A DNA stretch of 64,000 nucleotides from NCBI RefSeq assembly GCF_947623445.1, contig NC_135246.1, forward strand, positions 13,933,856 through 13,997,855. Direction: 5' to 3'. The DNA comes from Clavelina lepadiformis (taxonomy: Eukaryota > Chordata > Ascidiacea > Aplousobranchia > Clavelinidae). Shown here piece by piece: positions 1 through 12,156 of the stretch (its first letter is position 1; each line of letters opens with the position of its first letter). A model generated the notes under the pieces. It saw nothing but the letters and a program-made list of their open reading frames with translations, made no database searches and was not told the origin of the DNA. Position numbers and translations under genes: made by a program.

Positions 1-3000
1 ACAAAACCAATTTCCTGAAACGTTTTTAAAAAATTTTGATCTATAAAAATGTAATGAGCATTAATAAAAACGAACAAGTAAGCTACACTAATTAGGCTAT
101 ACCACAAACTACAACGGTATATTGAACCCCTATTTGCGTTTTTGGGTCTGCAGTCTACACTATACTCGGGTGGGCAAAACCTTTGACAAAAGCAAACGCT
201 TTGGCTTTGCATGCTGGGTTTTGGCCACCCACCTGAGCTTTTAAGCCAACATATTTAATTGCTACTTTGTATTGACATTTTTCCCAACGCTGGTTTTCAA
301 ACCTGCAAAAAGTTATAATCAGAGAATTTAACTTTCGCAAAACAACTTTTTGATGGGTGTGTTCGTTTTAAGTTGAAGAATTAAATACGTAATGTTTTAG
401 TTTTAAACGGTAGGCTATATCGGTATGTAGCAAATAATATGTTGTATTAACAGTAGAATGTTGAAGGTTTTTATTTACGCTGCATTTCTGCCTTTTGTGG
501 AAAGCTGGGGAATCATTTCTAAATCTTCTTTGTTCATCAATTTGAACTATTGTTAATTTGATCGATTTTTTTATCCCCGGACTAAAAATTGTCTATAATA
601 GAGATCTAATCATAGCAAAGACTTTTTACCATTTGAGCGGTGCCAAATTTCTATGGTAGCAAAAGTCGCATATGGGCATATACTGTATGCACAGGCTCCG
701 CTCTGAAGATGTCTTCTTGTAAATCAGCCCATTCGTAAAGGATTAGCCCATAGGAAAGGGAAAAAGGAATGCACGGATTTAGCCATTCGTATGGGCTGAA
801 AGGAATAATTCCATCTTTTAAAGTAATTGTTGTAAGGCTAATCGTGTTGGAATGAGTAATCCATTTTGTCGCATACGGCTATTCTAATGCCTACAAGCCT
901 TATATAGATAGCCTGTAAGAAGTCTATGACGCAGTATCCGTTAATACTTTGTGCAAGGCCATTCCAACGGTTGTAACTGCAGTACCAATGCCATTTGCAC
1001 AGATAAACCTATGCTATATGCTAAACTAACCAGTAATCACACTGTACTATGCTGTAGTTCGTATCAACACAACAGCCTATAGATCTCAATAATGTACAGC
1101 AGTTATAGCCTTCACCGTACAATGACCAGCCATAGCTGTTGAAAATGGATTACTCCTTTCACATAAAATAGATTACTCATTCGAACACGATTAGCCTTTC
1201 AACAATTACTTTAAAAGATGGAATTATTCCTTTCAGTCCATACGAATGGCTAATCCGTGCATTCCTTTTTTCCTTTCCTATGGGCTAATCCTTTACGAAT
1301 GGGTTGTAAATAGAAAAAAACAAAACATTAAACGAAATAGGCTTTAAGCGAGGAAAGTATGGTAGCATTCACTGTAGAAGTGAATAAGAATAGAGCAGTA
1401 GCTCCTAACCTGAGGTTTGCTATAAGGCCAAAATGCCGTTTCACATCGTATAACTTATTCTTAACAAATCAGATATTTCACTTTATTGGTAGTCTATTCT
1501 ATTATAGGTAAGGAGAACGGGTAGGTTATGCGAAAAGTTAATTTAGGCTATGCTGGCTTGTTGAAGTAAAATTTAGTTTACTTTTTTAGATTTAAAATTT
1601 AAATTAAGGTAAATTTAGTTTAATGGTTCTTCGTCCTTTTTGATCAAGTTTAGCACTAATTCACAGAAATTTGCACTCATGTATATATTTGCGCAGTTTC
1701 ATTTCATGTAACTTATAGTAACTTGCTAAACAAGTATGATTTCTGAAGTAGAGTTTTGTAAAGATCAAATATGGAGAGGTTAATGTTTAAATCAATACTC
1801 ATCATTTTTTGCACCGAATAGCCAGCAAAGATCTTGTTTAAGGGTGGTAGTCATTTTGAAGGAAACATCGATGAATTGGATATTGTCCAAGGGAGTCATA
1901 TTTTAATGTTTAACGGCATTTTGACATTTAATTGTGACGCTCACCAGGATCAAAAGTGTTGACCCAGTATATAATAACATAAAAAGCAGAATAAATGGTG
2001 GTGTTATATAGGAGTTAACTTTTATTTACTCGGCACAAACTTTCAAGTGTATTTTGACATATGAGATGGCAAAAACATTTTTGATTGTCATTTTTTCTTA
2101 TCAAGATGTATGACAAGTATGACGTCAGATTTTCTAAATTTTACATAAAAGCAATGACTTACAAGACCGTTTTTCGATCATCCAACAAAATAAATGTGAT
2201 ACTAGCTTTTGATCTATAACATTACAGACGCAATCTGCTCCCTTCTCTCCTTTACAAGCCTCTAGCAAAGCAACTGAGATCAGAACAAAGCCATCGTCTA
2301 GTCTAAAACGATGAAAACGACGAACAACGTACAAACATGAGGCGGTCTATATATGACTGCAGGATTATGGAATGTTGTAGATAGTTTCGTTTAGTCGTTT
2401 TCATTTTGGGGAAAAATGGAGGCTGAACCTATAATTTACTGGGTTATTGAAGAGCTCAGCAAAGGGGCTATGCAGGCTATCTATAGTCATAAATGAATAC
2501 ACTGCAACGCATAAATTTCCGAAAATGCAGTACTTTTCTTGATAATAAAGTCTTCAATAACAAAATCCTGACTTAATTGATTCACCTTGGTTTTATAAGA
2601 AAAAAGTTTCGTAGAAAAACATATAGGAAGTTAGTTTAGCCATTATAGGCGCCGAAGGAAGTCCGCTCAATACATCTTCCACTTGACGGGAGGAAGTTCT
2701 GCATTGATATTGCTAAAACTAAATTAATTGTGGGAGCTCCTGCTGACGTCAATGAAGACAATCATCGATTTATGAACCCGCTACAGAATACTATGTTTGT
2801 GAAAAAGGAAACCTTTTAATGAAGTTTTAACAGGATAATATTTTAGGTAACTTATAACATTAAACACATTTGACTCTGTATGACAAAATACTTCTCGAAA
2901 ATGTCAAGATATCGTGTTCCGGCGAGCAGACACAGGAATACGTAACGTTGCCGCTTTGTAGTTTAGGCTATATACTGCTTTACACCGCAGGCGGTGATAG

Positions 3001-4847
3001 GACCCTTCGCTCAACATCACTTTGTGACAATTTGAGATTTCGTTCTGTGTGAAAGCTTACGAGTGGGCTTAGGGAAAAAGTTTGACACAGTAATAATTTT
3101 TGTAAGTAACCTCGAAATCAGTTTTGAAGAAAATCTCATTGGATTATGGATTAAATCCATGAAGTGACATACTTGAAATAAATTATTTATATCCTGTTGC
3201 GCGTAACACAACCAACAGCAGACAGGATGACTTAAGTTAACGTGATAAGAAGTAAAAATTTTTGCATGAATATGGAATGTAATGACAATTCACGTTGTTG
3301 GCTGTGTTATTTACATGTAAACCGTCAAACAAAATATTTTGAATTTAGATACGTTTTACGTTATGTATGACTATAAATAGTTCCGAGTAATTTTTATAAA
3401 TTAGGCATTTTATATCAACTTTCCTAACTCTATTAATAAAAACATTTTTTATAAAACTGGGTATAAACGAAACACGAATATCGTACCATCAACAAACTTC
3501 ATAGGTAAAAAGCATATAACATTCCGTATACATTCAATTTGTATATCGCATTTAAAATTTCAAACAGATTTTTGAAAATTATAAAACATCGTCAAATTTA
3601 AAAAGCTTGTGTGCAGAATGGAACTTACAACCTTGATCTGTGCTGAGTTAAATTTACTCAAAACGACGAAAGATCTCATGTGCTACCTTTCAACGTTATT
3701 CGAATGAGCTTTGCTTTAGCAATTGTAGATATAGGACATGGTTACATAACCACATGCAGTGAATCGGTACAGTAGCACCATAAGCTTTTTGCTATTATCA
3801 CAGTTGACAACAAAGCATAGGGGCTCAACCATGCGATATTTTTACCGGCGTACGCACAATATTTATGTTTTCACAAGTGGTTAACTATGCGAATTTGTCT
3901 CTAGTCAAGCGAAAATTGCAGGTAACTCGTTAGTTATACCTTCGAGATATTCAAAAAAAAGGTTTTAGATGTAGCTGAAGTATATAGTTCCAAACAAGGC
4001 AGTAGCTAATAGGTTTAATTTAGATTTTTTATCTCATGATTATCACGAATGTCATCGACCAAGTTATAGAGATAAAATATCACTGAAGATCCAATGTTAT
4101 TTAGTGTCATTGTTTTAAGTCTTTATTTGGTTATTATATAAACAGAGCATATACCCGTCGGTTACTAATACTAAAGCGGTGCAAAAATAGATGTGTTGCT
4201 TATTTGTCATTTATCAACACTGCGTCGATCGGAAAAGTGCTCACCAAACGTGATGTCCCGGCTACTATTATCGTTTTGAACTGACTCACATAATAAGGAA
4301 GCGTTACTGTTACGTACATCTCGATTTTCGAACTTCTTCTCCGATCGAAGCCCCGCGTCATATTAAAATTAATCGCTCGTTTCTTGCTCGCAGTTTGATG
4401 AACGACACGAAGTCGGACGGAGTAACTTCTCTCTTGCACAAGGAGGCAAGCGCATAGGATATGACGCAGCTTAGTGCAAGTCACTTGTTCGTAGCAATAC
4501 TAAATAGAAGGAAATATTATTTAGCATTTAAGAGGTGCAAAAGGTGAGCTACACGGCTTAATCCGGATGCTTAGTTAGTTATGTGCAACGGCACGTCGTT
4601 TTTAATTTCTGCATTTGAAAAATGTTTCACATTCGTGTAACAACATGTGTAACTTTGAACTTGATGAATAAATGTAGAAATGAGCGTTAAATGTTCATAT
4701 ATAGGTAGGTAAATAATATCACACCTTTTTAGTGTTTTTTATTTGTCTTTGATTATGAGTTTTTTTTACGTTAGAATAAGATTACTAACAAACGATTTTT
4801 AATTTTAACAAGCTCTTGTTTAAGCTTTTTGGCAGATATAAATTTTC
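1..4847. other. Gene-free stretch, apart from the MITE at 725-1306
   Basis: No frame here shows a recognisable domain or a chain of exons with matching splice phases. The longest open frames are under 100 codons and look random. A small imperfect inverted repeat lies at about 167-238, with gggtggg...caaaacc facing ggttttggccaccc, and could be a remnant of a short foldback element. The rest is AT-rich sequence in which I see nothing, although the distal part may hold regulatory DNA for the GPCR that follows. Confidence 0.5.
725..1306. mobile_element. Foldback MITE with about 145-bp terminal inverted repeats
   Basis: The left arm (725 to about 869) starts cagcccattcgtaaagg. It is matched, inverted and almost base for base, by the right arm (about 1162-1306), which ends cctttacgaatgggttg. 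The arms look about 95% identical by eye. The five bases TAAAT flank both ends (720-724 and 1307-1311) and are probably the target-site duplication. The centre has no coding frame, so this is a non-autonomous DNA element. The CAG-type terminus resembles hAT-like elements, but a 5-bp duplication would be unusual for hAT, so I leave the superfamily open. The well-preserved arms suggest a fairly young insertion. Confidence 0.85.
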
Positions 4848-4886
4848 ATGTCAAGGTTGTTTACTGAAATCTTCTTAACCGCTGAA

Positions 4887-7800
4887 ATGGAGCTTACAGT
4901 AAATCCGACCATAGATGGTATTATCGCCGCAACCGATAGCTTGGAAAGTAATCTTGTCACCAACGCCACGCCAGTGAATGGTCCAAACCCTGAGATCGTT
5001 TCTTTTCGGTGGGTTTAAAATCCATGTACATGTTCAACTTATTTATTTATTTTTACTGTTTTAAACTTATTCAAATGATTTTATACTATAGACTGGCAGA
5101 ATTTTGCTTTGTTAACGTTTATAACATGAATTTAGGACAAATTCGTGTCGTGGTTCGTAAATGTTGGTTATGATGGTGCTCTTACACGATGATATATAGT
5201 TTCACGTATATTTGAAATCAACACACAGCACCATTACGCACGTCACCTTGACTATCATCATGATGCTATCTTTTTAACGACTTGCTCAGAATTTTGTTTT
5301 GAAATTCGGTCTCAATGACTACCGACATTGATGGATATGTACATATGGTTATTTAAAAAGACACTTTATGTGCCGCACAACACACAGAACACAAGCGCGT
5401 TCACGGTAACTTGATCCAATCAAAGATAGGGAACATTTTCTTCAATTGGTAATTACACTCATAAGTAGACTGCTTGCGTTCGTCTCCTAAAAAAGCGATA
5501 AACAACATTTTTAAGCACAAACTCCTTGTGACGTAAACCTTAATCGTGTTGTTGTCAAGGGTCGATCACCTTTAGATTTTTGTTAAAGTCTCTTTATACA
5601 TGGCAAATAATTTGTTTTATTATTTCAGCTATTTTGGAATCGTTGTGGCCGTTTATGCTATTGTTGTTGGCAGTATCGGAAACTTGTTGACAATTCTTGC
5701 TTTTTTTTCCAATCGTAAACTGAGAACCACATTCAACGTTTTCGTCGTCAATCTCAGTGTGGTTGATTTCTTGACCGCATCTGCTATGCTTCCATTCAAT
5801 TTGGCTGGTTACGTACAAATGCAGTGGTAAGTGTAATAGAGCAACCTTGAATACCTTATAGCTGTATACCTGTATAGCTATATGAAACTGAGGGGAAATC
5901 AGTAAATAAAAACTCTTTCCTGCTGCCATAGAAACCCAGCGGTTAAAAACTAGTAGGTAAAACCGGCTTACGGTGCCAGTGCGACACAATGGGTTTAATA
6001 TAGAATGTGCTATGCGTATCAGTAGCTAGTAGCTACACTAAATACGCAAGGTTTGCATTACGAATAATGCAGACGGACTTTCATGTATCTCTATGTATCA
6101 CCGAACAACAATCGCTCTTAAGCTTTCCATTCGAACTACTGTATATAGCCGGAAGTTTTGATGCAATATCTCCCTCCATAATACCTCGTCGCTATACCTT
6201 CTTCGGGATTTCAATATACCTAGTGTATAGCCGATCGCTATTTTTGGTCCGCAATAACATTTTGCTTAACATTATAGAAGTTTCCTCATACCTATATTGT
6301 AATCACCGCCTACACATGACATGAGCTTTAAATCAATTAGTTAGATTGTTCGTTGTTTCTAAGCACGGAAACTGTTTTATGCTTCGTTTTCAATTTTGGT
6401 GTTTTGTTTTATTTCCAAGAACACGCTTTACGAGTTTACGTTCTTTATCAAGACATATCATACGAAACTTAAATATCATTTCCGTTTTCTTTTTCGTTTT
6501 TTTTATCAACATACACTTCAGAAGAGGTTATCTAAATTCTGAAGTGTAAGAAAGCAACACCATAACTGTTAAGCATATTTAAAGTTTATATTGAATCCAA
6601 AAAACATCTTAAAACTTGATTCTGTACTTAAATAATTAAGGATTTATGATCGATTTGGCAATTTAAGATTTAGACCTTCTTGCCCTTTTGACAAAACTTA
6701 TTGATTTTCAATGAGGCCTTTGTCTTCGCTTCTTACTTCATTTCTCATTTTCCCGAGGGAATATAGTTCATGGGGTATATAAGTCACTAATTTTATCATC
6801 ATCGACTGGTTAGCTGAATTAGTAATGTAATGGCGCCACCACGAAATTAAAATGGAAAGTTGTTGTAATTGTCCTGTCATTTTCGTTATACAGTATGTAC
6901 GACAACGTACGGATGTATACTGTGTTCATAAGATCCCCTTTAATGATCTATGAGTATATACCATGCTATTATATCGGGTATTGACGTATTAAATTTAAAC
7001 CCGCAAAGAAGTAGGTAATATATATGTTTTAATTAGACTCCTGGTTGCGTTGCGCATTAATATTTCAATTGTTCGATAAATATTTATGTTTTCAGGCCGT
7101 TTGGAAACAGCTCGTTCACAACCAGACTGCAGGCTTTTTTCTATTTCTGCTGTGGTTACACTTCTGTCGTTTTCTTGGTGGCAATTACAATAAACAGATT
7201 CATTGGCGTTTTCCAACCAACACGCTACGAGGAACTGTTTAAGCAGGAAAGGTAACCTTTTTGAAACTGCTTTGCAGTCAAATATTATCAGCAACACACT
7301 TTTAAGATGGACATTTCGACTTTGCTGTTTGTTCTACTTCTTACTTCTTCCCATTTCTCTAATTGTTATATCAAAAGGAGTTTGCTATTCGCTTGAATGT
7401 TTCTGTTAACCTATAGCCCAAGCCTAATATTAAGTATAGGATTTCACATGGTATTGAACAAGCAGGGCATTCTCTGTGTAGATTGGTGCTTACGATGGTG
7501 GTTTGTTGGACTTTTGCTCCAATCTGCCTCTTACCGTTTCTTGTTGGGACTGATTCCTCATGCTCGAGCCCAGGTCAAGCGCTGACAGGGTATCACGCCG
7601 GCCAATTTCTTTGCACCTTTGTTTGCTTGCCTAAAATAGGCTGGTACCCTTACATGCAGGTGAGGGGATTTGGGCTTATTTTGTTGAAAATAAGTTATCA
7701 TTTAGTTAACAAACTTTGTTTAAACACAACAAATTTTGTGTTACAGTTTACCCGGGTTGTATTTCAATTTCTACCGCTTGGTGTCATGATACTCGCGTAT

Positions 7801-9544
7801 GGATCGATTTTCTACAAGCTGCGCAATAAAGCCGAGCAGCTAATTAGGACCCGTACGATGAGCCTACAATCCACTCAAAGCACTTCACTATCTGTCAACG
7901 GTGAACTTAACCCAGCCCTGATAAAGGTGAGTAAAGCACAATACCGTACGTTGCAGGTTGCGGGCTTTGTTTATATGTGAATGCGGATCAGTAGCCATGT
8001 TGTTCAAAAATATTCAGAAAAATATTTTAGCCCCAACTAAACGAAGCAACAAAGCTCCATAAAAATATCAGTAAAACAGGGAAAATAATAATACCGTTGG
8101 TAACGTTGTTGCAGAAAGACAAACCTGGAAGTGTCAAGATGCGTGCCATGATGCAAAGAAGAGCGAGCAACACAGACATGAAGTAAGAAATGCAATTGCT
8201 TTGTCATAGCAGGTCTTATTGTTTTGGCATTTAGAGTAGAAATAGTCAACAATGTCTCGTAATCTACGGCTAAACATATAAGGAAAGTTGCGTGCATTAA
8301 GCTGTAAACATGTGTGTTGAGTATTCTTAGAATAACCTCTCACTACACAAATAATTAATTGCATAAGATTTTGCTTGAGGTCACGATTTAAGCTCATGTT
8401 AGCAGGTGTAAGTAATTTTAATAGCAAAAAAAAAAAAAACACAAAGCAAGATCACACTTTGAAAAGTGTATGTAGGGCCACGTCTGTATATTATGTTTTT
8501 CTATAGTGTAATATAGACCTACGTTTCTTGTTATTTGGTTGTGGCACCCGAACCCTTGCTGTATTTGTTGATACGGTAACGCCTTTATACGGGGCGGGAA
8601 GAGTTTTGACTTAGTTTTTGCTGACATGATTCTATACAAATTTTTTCCGGACATTGTAAAAACGGTATTTCCTGATTAATGACTCACGGTTATAGTGAGT
8701 TGAACAATAATCGGAAGTGACTGGTGTGCCCCAGAATCATGCAATGCCTTAATTGATCCTTTGCTATGAAAAATTATGTCACAGTACTTGTTTCCGTCAG
8801 CATCAAGCTTTAATTTTTACGTGAAATATACTCTTTACAAGTCTTTGTGCAAAGTATGTTCATAAATTTACCAATTTACTGGTTTTTGCAGGAGAAACAA
8901 AGAAAACAAAAGAATGCTACTGATTAGCGTAGCCATTTGTGTGGGATTTATGGTCACCTTCTTGCCGAGTGTCATCATTAACTTAATCCCCGGAAGGTAA
9001 GTTAATTATTGTGAGGGAAAAGGGAAACAGTGCAGTTTATCTTCTTCATATAACATGACGCTAGAACATTACCGTTTACGACTTGACATGTAGCCTTTTG
9101 GCGGAAGCTGTAATCGTTATTTGAGTCCCCTCACATTGCAAAACTTCCCCAAAAGCAAGTTTTTGCAAGTAACCAAGATTTTTTCCTGAAAAAGGCGTTG
9201 TTTACGATGCATCACTAAATGACTTTTTCTTTTGCGTTAGCGGTAAATTCGATCCCCGTTTGCATATGATGGCTTCCAATCTTTCATGGTTCAACAGCTC
9301 GATAAACCCGGTTATCTATGTCATCTTAAACCGTCGCTTCCGAAAAGAGTATATCCGTCTGATTAAGATGGGTTTTGGCAGAGTTAAAGGATCGTTTGTA
9401 CACGAAAGTACTTCAGCAGTTCATCAACGCCAAGTCAGCAACGGGAAGAGTCCAAAGAAAGAAAAATCCTGCAGCAACTACAGTTCTTCCGTTGCTGTGA
9501 ATGAAAACCTGATGATCCAGGACAAAGAGCCCACTTGTGTTTAA
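4887..9544 (+). CDS. Rhodopsin-class (class A) GPCR, melatonin/moody-Tre1/GPR84-like
   Basis: This is a seven-transmembrane receptor expected at the plasma membrane; its ligand is unknown. Eight exons join in phase: 4887-5008, 5629-5826, 7096-7251, 7482-7659, 7747-7926, 8115-8182, 8892-8996 and 9241-9544, giving 436 residues. The extracellular N-terminus has an NAT glycosylation site. TM1 and TM2 (about 42-66 and 79-105) contain GSIGNLL and LSVVDFLTASAMLP. TM3 ends INRF (139-142) where most receptors have DRY. TM4 follows at about 163-180, TM5 at 225-245, TM6 at 312-333, and TM7 ends NPVIY (358-362). An in-frame ATG at 4848 would add 13 residues. The usual TM3 cysteine is absent: residues 111-118 contain none. 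The NRF/NRY-type motif and NPxIY place it near melatonin, moody/Tre1 or GPR84-like receptors; finer assignment is not possible by eye. Confidence 0.88.
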
Positions 9545-12156
9545 GTTTCTGTCTTGTAAATAATCATATCATCCCATTCAATGCCCTTATCTTACTGACC
9601 AGTGACATTTACCGTTGTTATATGTGGAAGCATCTGCTGTATTTATGAGGCACATATCACTTTCTTCGACGCCATGTTCTAATTAGCATGTTTTTGTTGT
9701 GAAACTCTAAGCCATGAAGAAAACGTATTATCGGTAAATGTCTTGTATTTTTTAGATTTTTTTCTCTTTAAGATCGATTTTGTCTACAGACTGTATTGAA
9801 AAAATAACAGTGTTTTTGTTTATTTTTATTTTGTCAATTTAAGCTGTTTGAATGAAATGTTCCTTTTTTGTTTGTATAGAAGCCTAACAACTTTTCTTCT
9901 ACCGTATCTGCTCTGAAACGCCGTGGGTGTCTGCATTGTAGGCACACAAGCAAAGTTTCATGTTTTCAATTTTATTGTTTGCATATAGAAGCCAGTAGTT
10001 CTGAATTATGTGCAAAAAGATGGCAATGAATTTTGTCCAATTGAAATTGTCATTAAAATTGAAATTTGAATGTGCTATTGCTATCTCAGTCTCACATGTA
10101 GAGTCCAGTCGTTTATGTAGAGCCGCCCACTGCTTCCATACACATTACACTTCGCACTGAACCGAAGGTGCTCTGTTTATGGAGCGGAGAGTCGACTTAC
10201 CAAGGTTTGTCAACAACTTGCATCAGTTTGTAGCGAGTAAATAGGTCGGACAACCAATTTAAGCAGGTTATTGCAATCTTGCTTTTCCTGCAGTATCTAT
10301 AAAGAAACAACGTTATTTTTTATCACATTTTTGTTTGAAATATTTTAAATAGATAATTTAACAAGCGGCGTTTAAGAATTTAACGTGGTTTAATTTTGAA
10401 ATTAAATTGATTGATGGTTAACTGATATTGTGTTACAGCAGCTACAATGTACAAGTATTACTGCCTAATCTTTGATCAAAACTTGTATCTTTCACTAAAT
10501 AGGACAATGCAATATCATATTATTGACCCGTATAAATTAAATACATAAATAAATAAAATAAAAAAATAAGCGCAGACTGTATATGTTTTAACTGAAGGTC
10601 CACTTACTACTGACATCACTCACATGTAACTTTTTACGCAAAACAAATGATAGAAAAATATCTTAGGGCATCATTTTGAGGTACATTGTACTGATTTTAC
10701 CTTTGCGGAAAACTCGAAACGCTGCAGTTTTCTTTAACTTTTGGGGTTTGGGCGACTTCCCTTTGCACTTTCCATCTTCTTTATCGTTCCTTTATTGAAA
10801 CAGTACTTACTCTGCGATACACCATGAACAGCGACCGATCCGAGTTTAAAACAACGACATTCGATTACGACTTTTATAAGCTGCTTTCGGGTCTCTACAC
10901 GTGTCCCGATTCAGAACGAGGCACAAGTGTTACTTTTTCCACAAGAACTGATATAATGATGCAAGTCAACAAGGGCTCCATGTAAGGTTATTAAAATGAG
11001 AGGTTGCGATTAAGAATAGGGACGAATATTGACATATGCTTACCTTAACGCCCATTTTGTTGATCTTTGGCAAACGCTTTTGGCGAAATAAGTAGAAAAG
11101 CGTAGTCATGGGAGAGGTATTGTGTTGGTATATGCCGCCTTGCCCTCATCTGTCGGGCTCACAAGGTTAGGTCAAAATGTTTGTTTAGTGATAGAGTTAA
11201 TAATCAAGCTGAAGCAGCCCTATCCTTTTATCAGCACTGCGTTCATTATGAACATTTGCCGAGGCGACCACGATTCCCCAAGCAACGTCTTGAAATATGA
11301 CATAGACGGAAAGCTCGTGAAACCATCAACGCTTAATAGCCAATTTGCTGGGTCGATGTTTGAAGTTAATATTCTGCCCGTTTTGTAACCTTAACATTAA
11401 CTTGATGTTAATACGGGTCATGACATCCGTCGTAAGTTGCTCGTGATAGATGGCACAGAGCAATTGTCATTAATTCTAATCATAATTTGACGAGAGATCT
11501 ACGATGCCTCAGGGTAAACGTATTCGCTGGCGTCACAATGCAAAGATGACAAATTGATTACAGATACCGTATAATGAAGAAGTGCGGGAGATGACGATTA
11601 TCCTGTCTGGCGATGGACTCGTGACGTTATGACAACAGAGTAAACATTAAGGAAGAAATTTTCACTCGACACTTTGATGGATTTCCTCAGGAAAATCCGT
11701 ATTTTGACTGACGTGCCACCTTCCGCGTTAGTCAGGTTTAAACACAAGGACTTTCTCATTCTTAAATTGACATGCTTTTCCAAAAACATAACCGTTCGGA
11801 TAATCAGGCACGCTGTCAATTAAACGGCATATGTTCAAAAAATTGCGGAACACCTGTGACATCATGCTAATTTCACACATTACAGCACACATGGCACTCT
11901 AATATTAGCCTGCCTATCAAATGCACACACTTTATACAGAGAGCTTTATTATCAAGGAGTCAAAAATAGAAGACTCTACATGCACCAGAAGCATAGATAC
12001 ACAGGACGGCACGAGTTAGTCTATGTACACAGTGACAGGCGCAGAAGTGCAATAATTAACTCATGTCAAAATAAGAATGAAGAAATATCGATACGGTTGC
12101 TATCAAGAACACGAATTTAACACAAAAGAGCGCGAAAAAGTTTTCGAAAATCAAAT
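9545..12156. other. Intergenic stretch between the GPCR and CCDC83
   Basis: It begins with the 3' flank of the GPCR, where I saw no convincing polyadenylation signal. The only coding-like pieces are the candidate exon at 10824-10981 and a second frame at about 11216-11388 that reads SNVLKYDIDGKLVKPS, somewhat like a beta-propeller strand. I could not join these into a gene or recognise a family. The remainder, including 11400-12150, shows nothing clear. Confidence 0.4.
10824..10981 (+). CDS. Unidentified candidate first exon
   Basis: An ATG in the context acaccATGaac opens a frame of 52 codons. It runs MNSDRSEFKTTTFDYD and on to VNKGSM, then meets a good splice donor (gtaagg) at 10982. The peptide is polar, rich in Thr, Asp and Tyr, and has one Cys. 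It has no signal peptide and no domain I recognise. Downstream frames near 11216-11388 could belong to the same gene, but I could not establish a phase-matched acceptor. It may be a real 5' exon, a relic or chance. Confidence 0.25.

Noticed and set aside
4200-4484. Open frame of 94 codons (-) rich in Arg, Thr and Val
   Set aside because: It begins with a Cys-rich stretch that is not a convincing signal peptide, and I see no family resemblance or splice context.
5594-5989. Open frame of 131 codons (-) opposite GPCR exon 2
   Set aside because: It is antisense to a clear TM1-TM2 coding exon and has no domain of its own.
8037-8654. Three minus-strand frames opposite the GPCR introns
   Set aside because: They are rich in Cys, Phe and Leu as expected from AT-rich antisense sequence, and they overlap the supported exon at 8115-8182.
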